A stretch of DNA of 64,000 bases. Origin: Microterricola viridarii (GTDB taxonomy: Bacteria; Actinomycetota; Actinomycetes; Actinomycetales; Microbacteriaceae). A program made the position numbers and the translations under genes. Under the pieces are notes generated by a model, which worked only from the letters and a program-made list of their open reading frames with translations, was not told the DNA's origin and did no database searches. Shown in pieces: positions 52,667 to 61,121 of this stretch (its first letter is position 1; each line of letters begins with the position of its first letter). Location of the stretch: contig NZ_LT629742.1 of assembly GCF_900104895.1 (NCBI RefSeq), forward strand, positions 372,001 to 436,000. The letters run 5' to 3'.

Positions 52667-53707
52667 ATGAAGCAACGACGCTTTTCCGGCCTGACACTCG
52701 GCCTCGCCGCAGTGCTCAGCCTCGGCCTGGTTGGCTGCGCCGCCGGAGGCACCTCCGTTCCAGAAGCGGGCGCCGCGGGCGATGGCGACTACACGATCGC
52801 CATCGTTCCCAAGGACTCCACGAACCCCTGGTTCGTTCGCATGGAGGACGGTGTCAAGCAGTATGCGGCCGACACCGGCCTCGACGTCTACCAGAAGGGC
52901 CCGGCCGAGACCGACGCCACCATGCAGGCCCAGGTGATTCAAGACCTGATCGCGCAGGGCGTGGACGCGATCGGCGTGGTTCCGGTTGACCCGGGCGCGC
53001 TGGAGACGGTTCTCAAGCAGGCACTCGATGCCGGCATCGTCGTGGTCACCCACGAGGGCGCCAGCCAGGAGAACACGATGTACGACATCGAGGCCTTCAA
53101 CAACACCGACTACGGCGGGTTCATCATGGACAACCTCGCCGAGGCGATGGGTGAAGAGGGCGTCTACACGACGATGGTCGGCCACGTCACGAACGCTTCG
53201 CACAACGAGTGGGCCGATGGCGCAGTTGCGAAGCAGGCAGAGGCCTACCCCAACATGACCCTCCTCGCTGCGGAGCCGCGCGTCGAGTCACAGGATGACG
53301 GCGAGGTCGCCTACCAGTCGGCCAAGGAGCTTCTGAAGAAGTACCCCGAGATCAAGGGCATCGTCGGCACGTCGTCATTCGACGCTCCCGGTGTCGCTCG
53401 CGCCATCGAGGAACTCGGACTCACCGGCAAGGTGTTCGTCAGCGGCACGGGAATGCCCGCCGCCAACAAGGGAATCCTGCAGAAGGGTCTCGTCAAGTCC
53501 CTCACGCTCTGGGACCCGGCGGATGCCGGCTATGCGCTGGCCGCGCTGGCCACTCTGATCCTGAACGGCGAAGAGATCGCCGATGGCGTCGACCTCGGTG
53601 TCAAGGGCTACGAGGACATGAAGTTCGCCAAGGGCAGCGACAAGGTGCTCGAGGGCAACGGGTGGGTCGTCATCAACAAGGACAACGTCGACGAGTTCGG
53701 CTTCTAA
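52667..53707 (+). CDS. Sugar ABC transporter substrate-binding lipoprotein (RhaS/RbsB-like)
   Basis: 346 aa. Signal peptide with lipobox LVGC (Cys24). Periplasmic-binding-protein fold of the ribose/AI-2 type (YTIAIVPKDSTNPWFVRMEDGVKQYAADTG, VVTHEGASQENTMYDIEAFNN). It resembles RhaS of the rhamnose transporter and LsrB. First gene of the LacI-controlled operon. The natural ligand is a monosaccharide, perhaps a 6-deoxyhexose. The operon's own enzymes do not prove it to be rhamnose. Confidence 0.88.
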   Translation: MKQRRFSGLTLGLAAVLSLGLVGCAAGGTSVPEAGAAGDGDYTIAIVPKDSTNPWFVRMEDGVKQYAADTGLDVYQKGPAETDATMQAQVIQDLIAQGVDAIGVVPVDPGALETVLKQALDAGIVVVTHEGASQENTMYDIEAFNNTDYGGFIMDNLAEAMGEEGVYTTMVGHVTNASHNEWADGAVAKQAEAYPNMTLLAAEPRVESQDDGEVAYQSAKELLKKYPEIKGIVGTSSFDAPGVARAIEELGLTGKVFVSGTGMPAANKGILQKGLVKSLTLWDPADAGYALAALATLILNGEEIADGVDLGVKGYEDMKFAKGSDKVLEGNGWVVINKDNVDEFGF

Positions 53708-53722
53708 ACCACAGCACCTCAC

Positions 53723-53763
53723 GCGGCCCGGTGCAGAGCGTTCGACCGCTCTGCCCGGGCCGC
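53723..53763. other. Intra-operon hairpin after the binding-protein gene
   Basis: GCGGCCCG-GTGCAGAGCG pairs with CGCTCTGC-CCGGGCCGC around TTCGAC. Same placement as the hairpin at 42605-42636 in the other importer operon; probably protects the upstream mRNA. Confidence 0.6.
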
Positions 53764-53792
53764 CACATGCACCATATTGAAAGGATGCGCCG

Positions 53793-55307
53793 ATGGTGGA
53801 CAACGTCATCGCGGTACGTGGCGTCAGCAAGGCCTTTGCCGGCGTGCAGGCGCTGGACACCATTTCCTTGGAGATCGCTCCGGGCGAAATTCACTGTCTT
53901 GCGGGGGAGAACGGGAGCGGGAAATCCACGCTCATCAAGGTGATCTCGGGCGTGCACGCGGCCGATGAAGGCACGATCGAGCTGAATGGGAAGGAATTCT
54001 CCAAGCTCACCCCAATGGAGGCGATCTCCAACGGCGTGCAGGTCATCTATCAGGATTTCTCCGTCTTCCCCAACCTCACGGTGATGGAGAACCTCGCTCT
54101 CACGGCGGAGCTCGCCGAGCATCGAACGTTCGTCAACTGGCGACGGATGCGGCGGATCGCCACAGAGGCGATCGCGAAGATCAACGTCAAGATCGATCTG
54201 GACGCGAAGGTCGGTCAGCTCTCCGTTGCGCAGAAGCAGTTGGTGGCGATCGCCAGGGCGTTGATGAGCGACGCCCGGCTGATCATCATGGATGAGCCGA
54301 CGACGGCGCTCACCAAGCGTGAGGTCGACGCTCTCTTCGGCATCATCCTCGACCTCAAATCTCGCGGCATCGCCACCCTCTTCGTGAGCCACAAACTCGA
54401 GGAAGTCTTCGAGATCAGCGAGCGCTTCACCATCATTCGGAACGGCAAGCATGTGATCACCTGCCTTCCCGAAGAACTCGATCACAAGAAGTTCTCCTTC
54501 TTCATGACGGGGCGTGAGTTCGATGACGCGCGGTTCACGCCGCAGATCAGAGCAACCCAGCCGATTCTCGAAACCTCCCGGCTCTCGGCGCACGGTGCAT
54601 TCTCGGATGTGAACCTGTCGTTGCGGCCGGGCGAGATCCTCGGAATCACCGGGCTGCTCGGATCCGGGCGCACGGAATTGGCGCTGGCCCTCTTCGGCTC
54701 GCTCAAGAGCGACTCCGGGGAGATCCGCATCGACGGCAAGGCGGTCGTGTTGGACAGCGTGCGCACGGCGATTTCTCACGGAATCGGCTATGTGCCGGAA
54801 GACCGTCTGACCGAGGGGCTGTTCCTCGAGCGCTCGATCGGTTCCAACATCGTGATCAGTGAGATCGACTCCTTTGTCTCCTCGCTGGGTGTGTTGGAGC
54901 AAGACAAGGCAGATGCCGAGGCACAGCGATGGATCACCGATCTGCGCATCGCCACCCCGGACGCCCAGAACGCGGTGAGCACCCTCTCTGGCGGCAATCA
55001 ACAGCGCATCGTGCTCGCCAAATGGCTGGCGACCAAGCCCCGTGTGTTGATTCTCAACGGACCAACGGTGGGCGTGGACATCGGATCCAAACACGACATT
55101 CACCGTGTTCTGCGAGAGCTGGCCGCTGAGGGGCTCGCCGTGATCGTGATCTCTGACGACATCCCCGAGGTCATTCAGAACTGCAATCGCGTTCTGGTGA
55201 TGAACGCTGGCCGCATCGTGAGCGAGCTCGACCCCACGCAGACCTCGGAACTCGAGCTGGCCACCCTGATGTCGAAAGACGTGCAAACCCTCGAAGGGAT
55301 CAGCTGA
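53793..55307 (+). CDS. Sugar ABC transporter ATPase with two nucleotide-binding domains (RbsA/RhaT-like)
   Basis: 504 aa with tandem ATPase domains. The first has an intact Walker A (GENGSGKSTL near residue 37), signature LSVAQKQLVAIARAL, and IIMDEPTTALT. The second has a degenerate Walker A (GLLGSGRTELALALFG) but a proper LSGGNQQRIVLAKWL signature. This asymmetry is normal for the family. AAAGGA precedes the ATG. It drives the two permeases that follow. Confidence 0.92.
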   Translation: MVDNVIAVRGVSKAFAGVQALDTISLEIAPGEIHCLAGENGSGKSTLIKVISGVHAADEGTIELNGKEFSKLTPMEAISNGVQVIYQDFSVFPNLTVMENLALTAELAEHRTFVNWRRMRRIATEAIAKINVKIDLDAKVGQLSVAQKQLVAIARALMSDARLIIMDEPTTALTKREVDALFGIILDLKSRGIATLFVSHKLEEVFEISERFTIIRNGKHVITCLPEELDHKKFSFFMTGREFDDARFTPQIRATQPILETSRLSAHGAFSDVNLSLRPGEILGITGLLGSGRTELALALFGSLKSDSGEIRIDGKAVVLDSVRTAISHGIGYVPEDRLTEGLFLERSIGSNIVISEIDSFVSSLGVLEQDKADAEAQRWITDLRIATPDAQNAVSTLSGGNQQRIVLAKWLATKPRVLILNGPTVGVDIGSKHDIHRVLRELAAEGLAVIVISDDIPEVIQNCNRVLVMNAGRIVSELDPTQTSELELATLMSKDVQTLEGIS

Positions 55308-55308
55308 G

Positions 55309-56319
55309 ATGCGCGCACTTCCCCAGAAACTCGTGCGATCAAACGAGTTCTACCTGTTCCTCGTCATCGTCGTGCTTGCCATCGTGATTCAGGCCAGGAG
55401 CGGCCAGTTCTTCACAGCCAACAATCTCGTCGACATCGCGAACGCGATGGTCGTGCCGGGCATCTTCGCCGTCGGCGCGTTCATGGTGCTGGTCTCCGGC
55501 GGCATTGACGTGTCTTTTCCGGCGCTCGCCTCGCTGGCGGTCTACGCGACAACCCGCATCCTCGTCGATGCGGGTTATGAGGGCGACCTCTGGCTCCCGT
55601 TTCTGATCGTCATGGCGATCGGAGCAGTGCTCGGCTCCTTGAACGGATGGTTCGCCTCCCGCTTCGCAGTGCCGGTCCTGATCATCACGTTGGGCACAGC
55701 GAGCGTGTTCTCCGGCATCATGCAGGGGGCACTCGGCTCCGTGCAGATCCCGAACATTCCGCCGGCCATGAGCGAGTTCGGGCGGGCGACGCTGTTCGTG
55801 GCGACCAACCCCGACTCTGGTCTCACCTCGAACATGCCCATGTCGTTCCTTCTGCTCGTCGGGGTGGTCTTGGCCGCGTTCGTCATGCTGCGGTACACCA
55901 CGTTCGGTCGCGGAATCTACGCACTCGGCGGAGATGAGAGTGCGGCATCCCGCGCAGGGTTCAACGTGCGCAGGATGAAGTTCTGGCTCTACGTCATCGT
56001 GGGTGTGATCGCCAGCATCGCCGGCCTCGTGCGCACGAGCATGATGGACCAGATGCACCCGACCAACCTTCTCGGTATGGAGTTGATGGTGATCGCCGCC
56101 GTCGTTCTGGGCGGTACCGCCATCACTGGCGGCACGGGCACCCTGACGGGCGCCATGTTGGGAACGCTGCTCATCGTGATCGTGCAGAACAGCATGATCC
56201 TCGTCGGCGTCCCCACTTTCTGGCAGGGATTCGCCTTGGGCGTTCTGATCATCGTCGGAACCGGAATCTCGGCCGTCCAGCTCACCCGAGCCCGCAAGCG
56301 CAAAACCGCACTGATCTGA
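55309..56319 (+). CDS. Sugar ABC transporter permease (RbsC/RhaP-like)
   Basis: 336 aa with 8-10 hydrophobic segments. Family markers are VLVSGGIDVSFPALASLA near residue 60 and AVVLGGTAITGGTGTL near 265. Starts 1 nt after the ATPase stop. First of two different permeases, as in RhaPQ and LsrCD heterodimers. Confidence 0.9.
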   Translation: MRALPQKLVRSNEFYLFLVIVVLAIVIQARSGQFFTANNLVDIANAMVVPGIFAVGAFMVLVSGGIDVSFPALASLAVYATTRILVDAGYEGDLWLPFLIVMAIGAVLGSLNGWFASRFAVPVLIITLGTASVFSGIMQGALGSVQIPNIPPAMSEFGRATLFVATNPDSGLTSNMPMSFLLLVGVVLAAFVMLRYTTFGRGIYALGGDESAASRAGFNVRRMKFWLYVIVGVIASIAGLVRTSMMDQMHPTNLLGMELMVIAAVVLGGTAITGGTGTLTGAMLGTLLIVIVQNSMILVGVPTFWQGFALGVLIIVGTGISAVQLTRARKRKTALI

Positions 56320-56332
56320 GAAAGAGACTGCA

Positions 56333-57373
56333 ATGACTGCAATAACGACATCGCGTTCGCGAGTCCGGCTCTTCCGCGACCAGCACGTCACGCGCCTTGC
56401 TTCGATTCTCGTCGTGCTTCTGCTGTTCTTCGCGCTCGTCAGAACGGAGAACTTCTTCCGGCTCGCCACCTGGCAGTCCATGGCCGTCCAGTTTCCGGAG
56501 TTCGGGCTGATGGCGCTCGGCGTCATGCTCACCATGATCATCGGTGGCATCGATCTGTCGGTCGTGGGCATCGCGAACATGACCGCCATCGGCAGCGCCA
56601 CCCTGATGCTGTCGATCGCGCCTACCGGCTCAGACAGCCCGCAGGGCTACCTCGCCCTGATGGCGGCGATCTTCTTCTCGCTGCTGGTCGGCGCACTTGC
56701 CGGCGCCTTCAACGGTTTCCTGGTGGCGAAAGTGAAGATCCCGGCGATCCTCGTGACTCTGGGCACCTTCGAGCTCTTCACCGGCATCGCCGTGATCATC
56801 AGCGGAGGAAAGCCCACAAGCGGCCTACCGCCGCAATATGGCGAGGTGATGGCGAGCCGGCTGTTCGGTGTCATCCCCATGCCGCTGATCATCTTCATCG
56901 TTGCCACCATGGTCATCGGCGTGCTGATGTACAAGACCGCATTCGGCACGAAGCTCTACATGCTGGGATCGAATGAGACCGCGGCAGAGTTCAGCGGGCT
57001 CAAGACGACGAGCCTCACCATCCGCACCTACATGATCTCCGGACTCCTCGCCTCGGTGGCCGGTCTGGTGATGCTCGGCAACTACAACTCGGCGAAGGCT
57101 GATTATGGCTCGACCTACACGTTGCTGGCGATCCTCATCGTCGTGCTCGGTGGCGTGAACCCCAATGGCGGATCGGGGCGCCTCGCCGGCGTGATCCTCG
57201 CCGTTGTCGTGCTGCAGGTGCTCTCCTCGCTGCTGAACACCTTCCCCCACATCAGCAACTTCTACCGCCCACTCATCTGGGGCGGTGTGCTCCTTCTGGT
57301 CATCGTTGTCAACCAGTGGGACAAACGTGACCATCTCGCTCGACTCTTCCGCTGGAAAGGGACAACCTCATGA
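56333..57373 (+). CDS. Sugar ABC transporter permease (RbsC/RhaQ-like)
   Basis: 346 aa. MLTMIIGGIDLSVVGIANMTAIGSA near residue 65 and ILIVVLGGVNPNGGSGRLAG near 265 are the family signatures. Its stop overlaps the RpiB-like gene start by 4 nt (ATGA). Partner of the preceding permease. Confidence 0.9.
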   Translation: MTAITTSRSRVRLFRDQHVTRLASILVVLLLFFALVRTENFFRLATWQSMAVQFPEFGLMALGVMLTMIIGGIDLSVVGIANMTAIGSATLMLSIAPTGSDSPQGYLALMAAIFFSLLVGALAGAFNGFLVAKVKIPAILVTLGTFELFTGIAVIISGGKPTSGLPPQYGEVMASRLFGVIPMPLIIFIVATMVIGVLMYKTAFGTKLYMLGSNETAAEFSGLKTTSLTIRTYMISGLLASVAGLVMLGNYNSAKADYGSTYTLLAILIVVLGGVNPNGGSGRLAGVILAVVVLQVLSSLLNTFPHISNFYRPLIWGGVLLLVIVVNQWDKRDHLARLFRWKGTTS

Positions 57374-57933
57374 AAATGACCAAGGATCGCCACGTCGTGG
57401 TGAGCGCCGACTTCGCCGGGTATCCGCTCAAGGAAGCGGTGAAGGCTCACCTGCAGGCGCGCGGATGGAGCGTCACCGACTTGACGCCGACGCTGGACGA
57501 CGCGCCGATGTACCAGCGGGCCGGCTTCATGGTGGGGGCGAAAATCGCCGAAGGCGAGTTTGAGAAGGCCCTCGCCTTCTGTGGCACCGGCATGGGCATC
57601 CATGTTGCCGCCAGCAAATGCCCGCACGTGCACGCCGCCGTGGCCGAGACTGTGCCGGCGGCGCTGCGCGCCTCGACCGCGAACAACTGCAATGTCCTTG
57701 CGATGGGCGCCTTTTACACGGCTCCGCGCCTTGCCATGGCAATGGCCGACGCTTTTCTCGAGTCGTCGTTCGGCGACGGCTACGAGAACTGGCGAGGCTT
57801 TGCCGAGTACCACCAACTCGGCTTCGACGAGTGCGAGAACTTCGACTACGAGGCATACAAGGCCAACGGCTTCGAGCTCGTTGACAAGCCCACCGTGACG
57901 ATGGGGCCGGAGCCGAGCGGGCTCGCGTACTAG
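57370..57933 (+). CDS. RpiB/LacA/LacB family sugar isomerase with altered active site
   Basis: 187 aa. The RpiB core is clear: VVSADFAGYPLKEAVKAHL at the start, catalytic Cys71 in FCGTGMGIHVAASK, and CNVLAMGAF. By-eye alignment with E. coli RpiB shows unusual changes. The Asp-His pair near the start reads D14-F15. The HND segment reads ANN (A104 at the His position). The Arg pair that contacts phosphate near the C-terminus is not evident. A C-terminal extension rich in acidic residues is present. It may isomerise a non-phosphorylated or unusual sugar. It is coupled to the importer genes. Confidence 0.82.
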   Translation: MKMTKDRHVVVSADFAGYPLKEAVKAHLQARGWSVTDLTPTLDDAPMYQRAGFMVGAKIAEGEFEKALAFCGTGMGIHVAASKCPHVHAAVAETVPAALRASTANNCNVLAMGAFYTAPRLAMAMADAFLESSFGDGYENWRGFAEYHQLGFDECENFDYEAYKANGFELVDKPTVTMGPEPSGLAY

Positions 57934-58011
57934 CGCGCTCGCGTCGCAACTCAGCACAGACAGACAGCTCAGTAGTTCAACCCAGTTCAGACGTTCAGAA
58001 GGGAGCGCCTC

Positions 58012-58761
58012 ATGGCACGCGTGTTATTGGCAGGGGAGTCGTGGTCGACGACCTCGGTTCACACCAAGGGGTTCGACTCGTTCACAACCACGGCCTACGA
58101 AGAGGGGGCGGCCGACTTCATTGCCGCGCTCGAGCACGGCGGGCACTCGGTGGTGTTCCAGCCCAACCACGTTGCGGCGGCGAAATTTCCCACCAGCCTC
58201 GAGGAGCTTCGCGAGTTTGACGTTGTCGTGCTCAGCGACATCGGCGCCAACACCCTGCTGATTCCCCCGCAGGTATTTTCAGAGGGTCGGGCCATGCCGA
58301 ACAGGCTCGAGCTTCTCGCCGAGTGGACCCGCGCCGGCGGTTCCCTGCTCATGGTCGGCGGCTACCTCAGCTTCATGGGCATCGAAGCCAAGGCCAACTA
58401 CCGCAACACCGCGCTCGCCGCGGTTCTCCCGGTTGAGATGGAGGTGGGCGACGACCGCGAAGAGACCCCGCAAGGCGCTATCGCGAGCATCGTCGGCTCG
58501 CACCCGATCACCCAGGGACTCGACGAGAACTGGCCCGCCATCCTGGGCTATCACCGGGTCGAAGCGCGTGAAGGTGCCGAGGTGCTGGCGACCGTCGGCG
58601 CGCACCCCCTGCTCGTTGTCGACTCTGAGGGCGCTGGCCGTACGGCCGCGTTCTTGAGTGACATGGCCCCGCACTGGCTACCGAAGGAGTTTCTCGCCTG
58701 GGCCGGCTACGAGCCGATGTGGCAGCAGCTGATCACCTGGCTCGCCCGCGAGAGCGAGTGA
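58012..58761 (+). CDS. Glutamine-amidotransferase-like protein without nucleophilic Cys
   Basis: 249 aa. It has the alpha/beta class I GATase-like fold (MARVLLAGESW, FDVVVLSDIGANTLLI, GGSLLMVGGYLSFMG, VDSEGAGRTAAFLSDMAPHWLP). It resembles the DUF1355/GATase1-like family. At the expected nucleophile elbow the sequence is GGYLS, so there is no Cys and glutaminase activity is unlikely. AGAAGGGAG precedes the ATG. It lies between the isomerase and kinase genes of a sugar operon. A ThuA-like role in sugar modification is conceivable but unproven. Confidence 0.75.
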   Translation: MARVLLAGESWSTTSVHTKGFDSFTTTAYEEGAADFIAALEHGGHSVVFQPNHVAAAKFPTSLEELREFDVVVLSDIGANTLLIPPQVFSEGRAMPNRLELLAEWTRAGGSLLMVGGYLSFMGIEAKANYRNTALAAVLPVEMEVGDDREETPQGAIASIVGSHPITQGLDENWPAILGYHRVEAREGAEVLATVGAHPLLVVDSEGAGRTAAFLSDMAPHWLPKEFLAWAGYEPMWQQLITWLARESE

Positions 58762-58771
58762 GTTCACAACG

Positions 58772-60193
58772 ATGAACGCGTTCGGCCGTGTTGCCGCACT
58801 CGATTTCGGCGCCACGAGCGGGCGCGTCATCGTTGGCGAGGTCAGCAAAGATCAGCTGAGAATGCAGACTTTCGCGCGATTTGCGAACCGCCCGGTCCCC
58901 GTCGGCGGGCGCTTGCATTGGGACGTCTTGTCCCTCTGGCAAGACGCGCTCGACGGGGTGGCTGCAGCAATTCGTGAGGTGCCCGACCTCTCCTCGGTGG
59001 CCACAGACACCTGGGGAGTGGACTACGGGCTCTTTCGTGGCGGTCGGCTGCTGGCCAATCCCACGCACTATCGGGATGAGCGCACGAACTCCGTGGTGGC
59101 AGGGGTCAACGCCCGTATGCCCGAGGCGGAGCAATACCGGCGGGCCGGCATCCAGACTCTCCCCATCAACACGATCTATCAATTTGCCGCCGAGGCGGAA
59201 GATCAGGTGGTGGAGTGGGCAGATTCCGCGCTCTTGATGCCGGATCTCTTCACGTATTGGTTGAGTGGCGCGCGTATCGCGGAGAGGACCATGGCGTCGA
59301 CAACCGGACTGCTGGACGCCCGCTCGCGGGAGTGGAACGCGGAGCTCGTCGCTGCGGCCGGCATCCCCATGGCTCTGCTTCCTGCGCTCGTCGATGCGGG
59401 CACCGCGGTCGGACCGTTGCGCGCAGACGTCGCCCGCGCGGTGGGCGCCCCCCGCCGCGTCGAGGTCGTTGCCGTTGGCTCTCACGACACGGCCTCGGCC
59501 GTGGTCGCCGTGCCGATGGAGCCGGAGTCGGCCGCCTACATCTCATGTGGAACCTGGGGCTTGGTGGGCGTCGAGCGGTCGCATCCGGTGCTCTCTGAGG
59601 AGGCGCGGCTGGCGGGCTTCACCAACGAGGCGGGAGTCGACGGGCGCTACCTCCTGATGCACAACGTGATGGGCCTGTGGATTCTCACCGAGGCGGTGCG
59701 ACAGTGGGAGCGGCACGGCGAGACCGTCGAGTTGCAGAGCCTGTTGGCGGCTGCGGCCGCCGTCTCAGTGGATCTGCCGGTCTTCGACGTGAACGACGCG
59801 CGCTTCCTGCCCCCGGGGGACATGCCCGCCCGAATCACCGAGTGGTGCATCGAACGCGGGCTTACCCCGCCGCAGAACCTCGCAGAGATGACACGGTGCA
59901 TCATCGAGTCGCTCGCCTGTGCTTTCGCCGACGCCGCACAGCGCGCCGGACGCCTCGGCGGTGTGGCGGTGCAACGCATCCACATCGTCGGCGGCGGATG
60001 CCAGAACGAGCTGCTGTGCCAGCGCACCGCCGACCGTGCCGGGCTGCCGGTGCTGGCCGGCCCCGTGGAGGCGACCGCGCTCGGCAACATCCTGGTGCAG
60101 GCGCGCACCATGGGACACATCGCTGGCGACCTCGACGAGTTGCGCGATCTCGTTCGCCGTACCAACGAACCGGTGCGCTACGAGCCGCGGTGA
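58772..60193 (+). CDS. Rhamnulokinase-family sugar kinase (second copy)
   Basis: 473 aa, FGGY family. AALDFGATSGRVIVG, catalytic Asp in TDTWGVDYGLF, SCGTWGLVGVE and IHIVGGGCQNELLCQRTAD align closely with the rhaB product at 46785-48230 over the whole length. The two are paralogues. It starts 10 nt after the GATase-like gene. It should phosphorylate a ketose at C1, giving the substrate of the class II aldolase encoded next. Whether that ketose is L-rhamnulose or a different sugar is open. Confidence 0.88.
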   Translation: MNAFGRVAALDFGATSGRVIVGEVSKDQLRMQTFARFANRPVPVGGRLHWDVLSLWQDALDGVAAAIREVPDLSSVATDTWGVDYGLFRGGRLLANPTHYRDERTNSVVAGVNARMPEAEQYRRAGIQTLPINTIYQFAAEAEDQVVEWADSALLMPDLFTYWLSGARIAERTMASTTGLLDARSREWNAELVAAAGIPMALLPALVDAGTAVGPLRADVARAVGAPRRVEVVAVGSHDTASAVVAVPMEPESAAYISCGTWGLVGVERSHPVLSEEARLAGFTNEAGVDGRYLLMHNVMGLWILTEAVRQWERHGETVELQSLLAAAAAVSVDLPVFDVNDARFLPPGDMPARITEWCIERGLTPPQNLAEMTRCIIESLACAFADAAQRAGRLGGVAVQRIHIVGGGCQNELLCQRTADRAGLPVLAGPVEATALGNILVQARTMGHIAGDLDELRDLVRRTNEPVRYEPR

Positions 60194-60266
60194 CCCCGCA
60201 ATGACGCTGGCATTCGGTGTCCGAATCCACCGATTTTCCGAAGAAGGCCACGAAGGGACTAAGAAC

Positions 60267-61043
60267 ATGACCGCACGAATGCACGCAGATTCCGTCAGCG
60301 ACGAGCTGGTTGCGCTGACGAGACGCCTGGGGGAACCCGCGCGCGACCTGGTGATACTCGCCGAGGGCAACACGAGCGAGCTCGTCAGCGACAGGACGAT
60401 CAGCGTGAAGGCTTCTGGCTCAGCGATGGCTGAGGCGACTCGCGACGATTTCGTCACCGTCGACCTGGAGCCGTTGCTCCAGATTCTGCGTGACCCGGCC
60501 GCGAGTCAGGAAGCGCTAACCGCTGCGCTCACCGCGACCAGGGCCGACGGGGGAACCGTGCGGGCGTCGATCGAGTCGCTCGTGCACGTCGCCGTGCGTG
60601 CATTTGTGCCGGCGAAGTTCGTCGCGCACACCCACCCGACCGACGTGGTTGCGCTGCTTGCGAGCGCCGAGGCCGAGACGGCCTTCGTCGACCCGGTCTA
60701 CTCCGAGGAATTCATGATTCTCGGCCGCAGCCTCTACGTGCCGTACGCCGAGCCGGGCATCGTGCTCGGTCGCGTGTTTCTGGAGCACCTCGACAGCTAC
60801 GTCCAGGAGCATGGCGAGACGCCGTCGCTTGTGCTGCTCGGCAACCACGGAATTGTGGCGATATCGGACTCGGCCGCCGGTGTCGAGGCCATCTCGATGA
60901 TGGCGGTGAAGAGCGCCAGGGTGCGGCTGGGCGCGAGGCTCGCCGGAGGAGTCGCCCCGCTGAGTGCGGAGACAACCGCCCACTACTTCGACCGCCCGGA
61001 CTTCCGTGAGCGCCGTGCTGCCCTGGCGGGCCTCCAGCGCTGA
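60267..61043 (+). CDS. Class II aldolase/adducin family protein
   Basis: 258 aa. Glu/Asn in ILAEGNTSELVSD, zinc ligands H121 and H123 in VAHTHPTDVV, and H194 in LLGNHGIV form the usual metal site. ATG 60267 has AAGGGA about 8 nt upstream. A start at 60201 would add 22 residues without ribosome site. It differs from the fused aldolase at 48330-50360 and lacks the dehydrogenase half. Predicted to split the ketose-1-phosphate made by the preceding kinase into DHAP plus an aldehyde. Last gene of the operon. Confidence 0.85.
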   Translation: MTARMHADSVSDELVALTRRLGEPARDLVILAEGNTSELVSDRTISVKASGSAMAEATRDDFVTVDLEPLLQILRDPAASQEALTAALTATRADGGTVRASIESLVHVAVRAFVPAKFVAHTHPTDVVALLASAEAETAFVDPVYSEEFMILGRSLYVPYAEPGIVLGRVFLEHLDSYVQEHGETPSLVLLGNHGIVAISDSAAGVEAISMMAVKSARVRLGARLAGGVAPLSAETTAHYFDRPDFRERRAALAGLQR

Positions 61044-61054
61044 CAAGACTGCGC

Positions 61055-61106
61055 GCACAGGGCGGAGGGCCGGGTCTCACGCGAGATCCGGCCCTCCGCC
61101 CTGTGC
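61055..61106. terminator. 24-bp hairpin between convergent aldolase and rhaI genes
   Basis: GCACAGGGCGGAGGGCCGG-g-TCTC pairs with GAGA-t-CCGGCCCTCCGCCCTGTGC around ACGC, with one mismatch. A run of nine G residues (61113-61121) follows, ending at the rhaI stop codon. It should stop transcription from both sides. Confidence 0.8.
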
Positions 61107-61121
61107 TGCTGAGGGGGGGGG

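Noticed and set aside
61113-61121. Phase-variable coding tract in rhaI
   Set aside because: The G9 run lies just beyond the stop codon, so length changes would not alter the reading frame.
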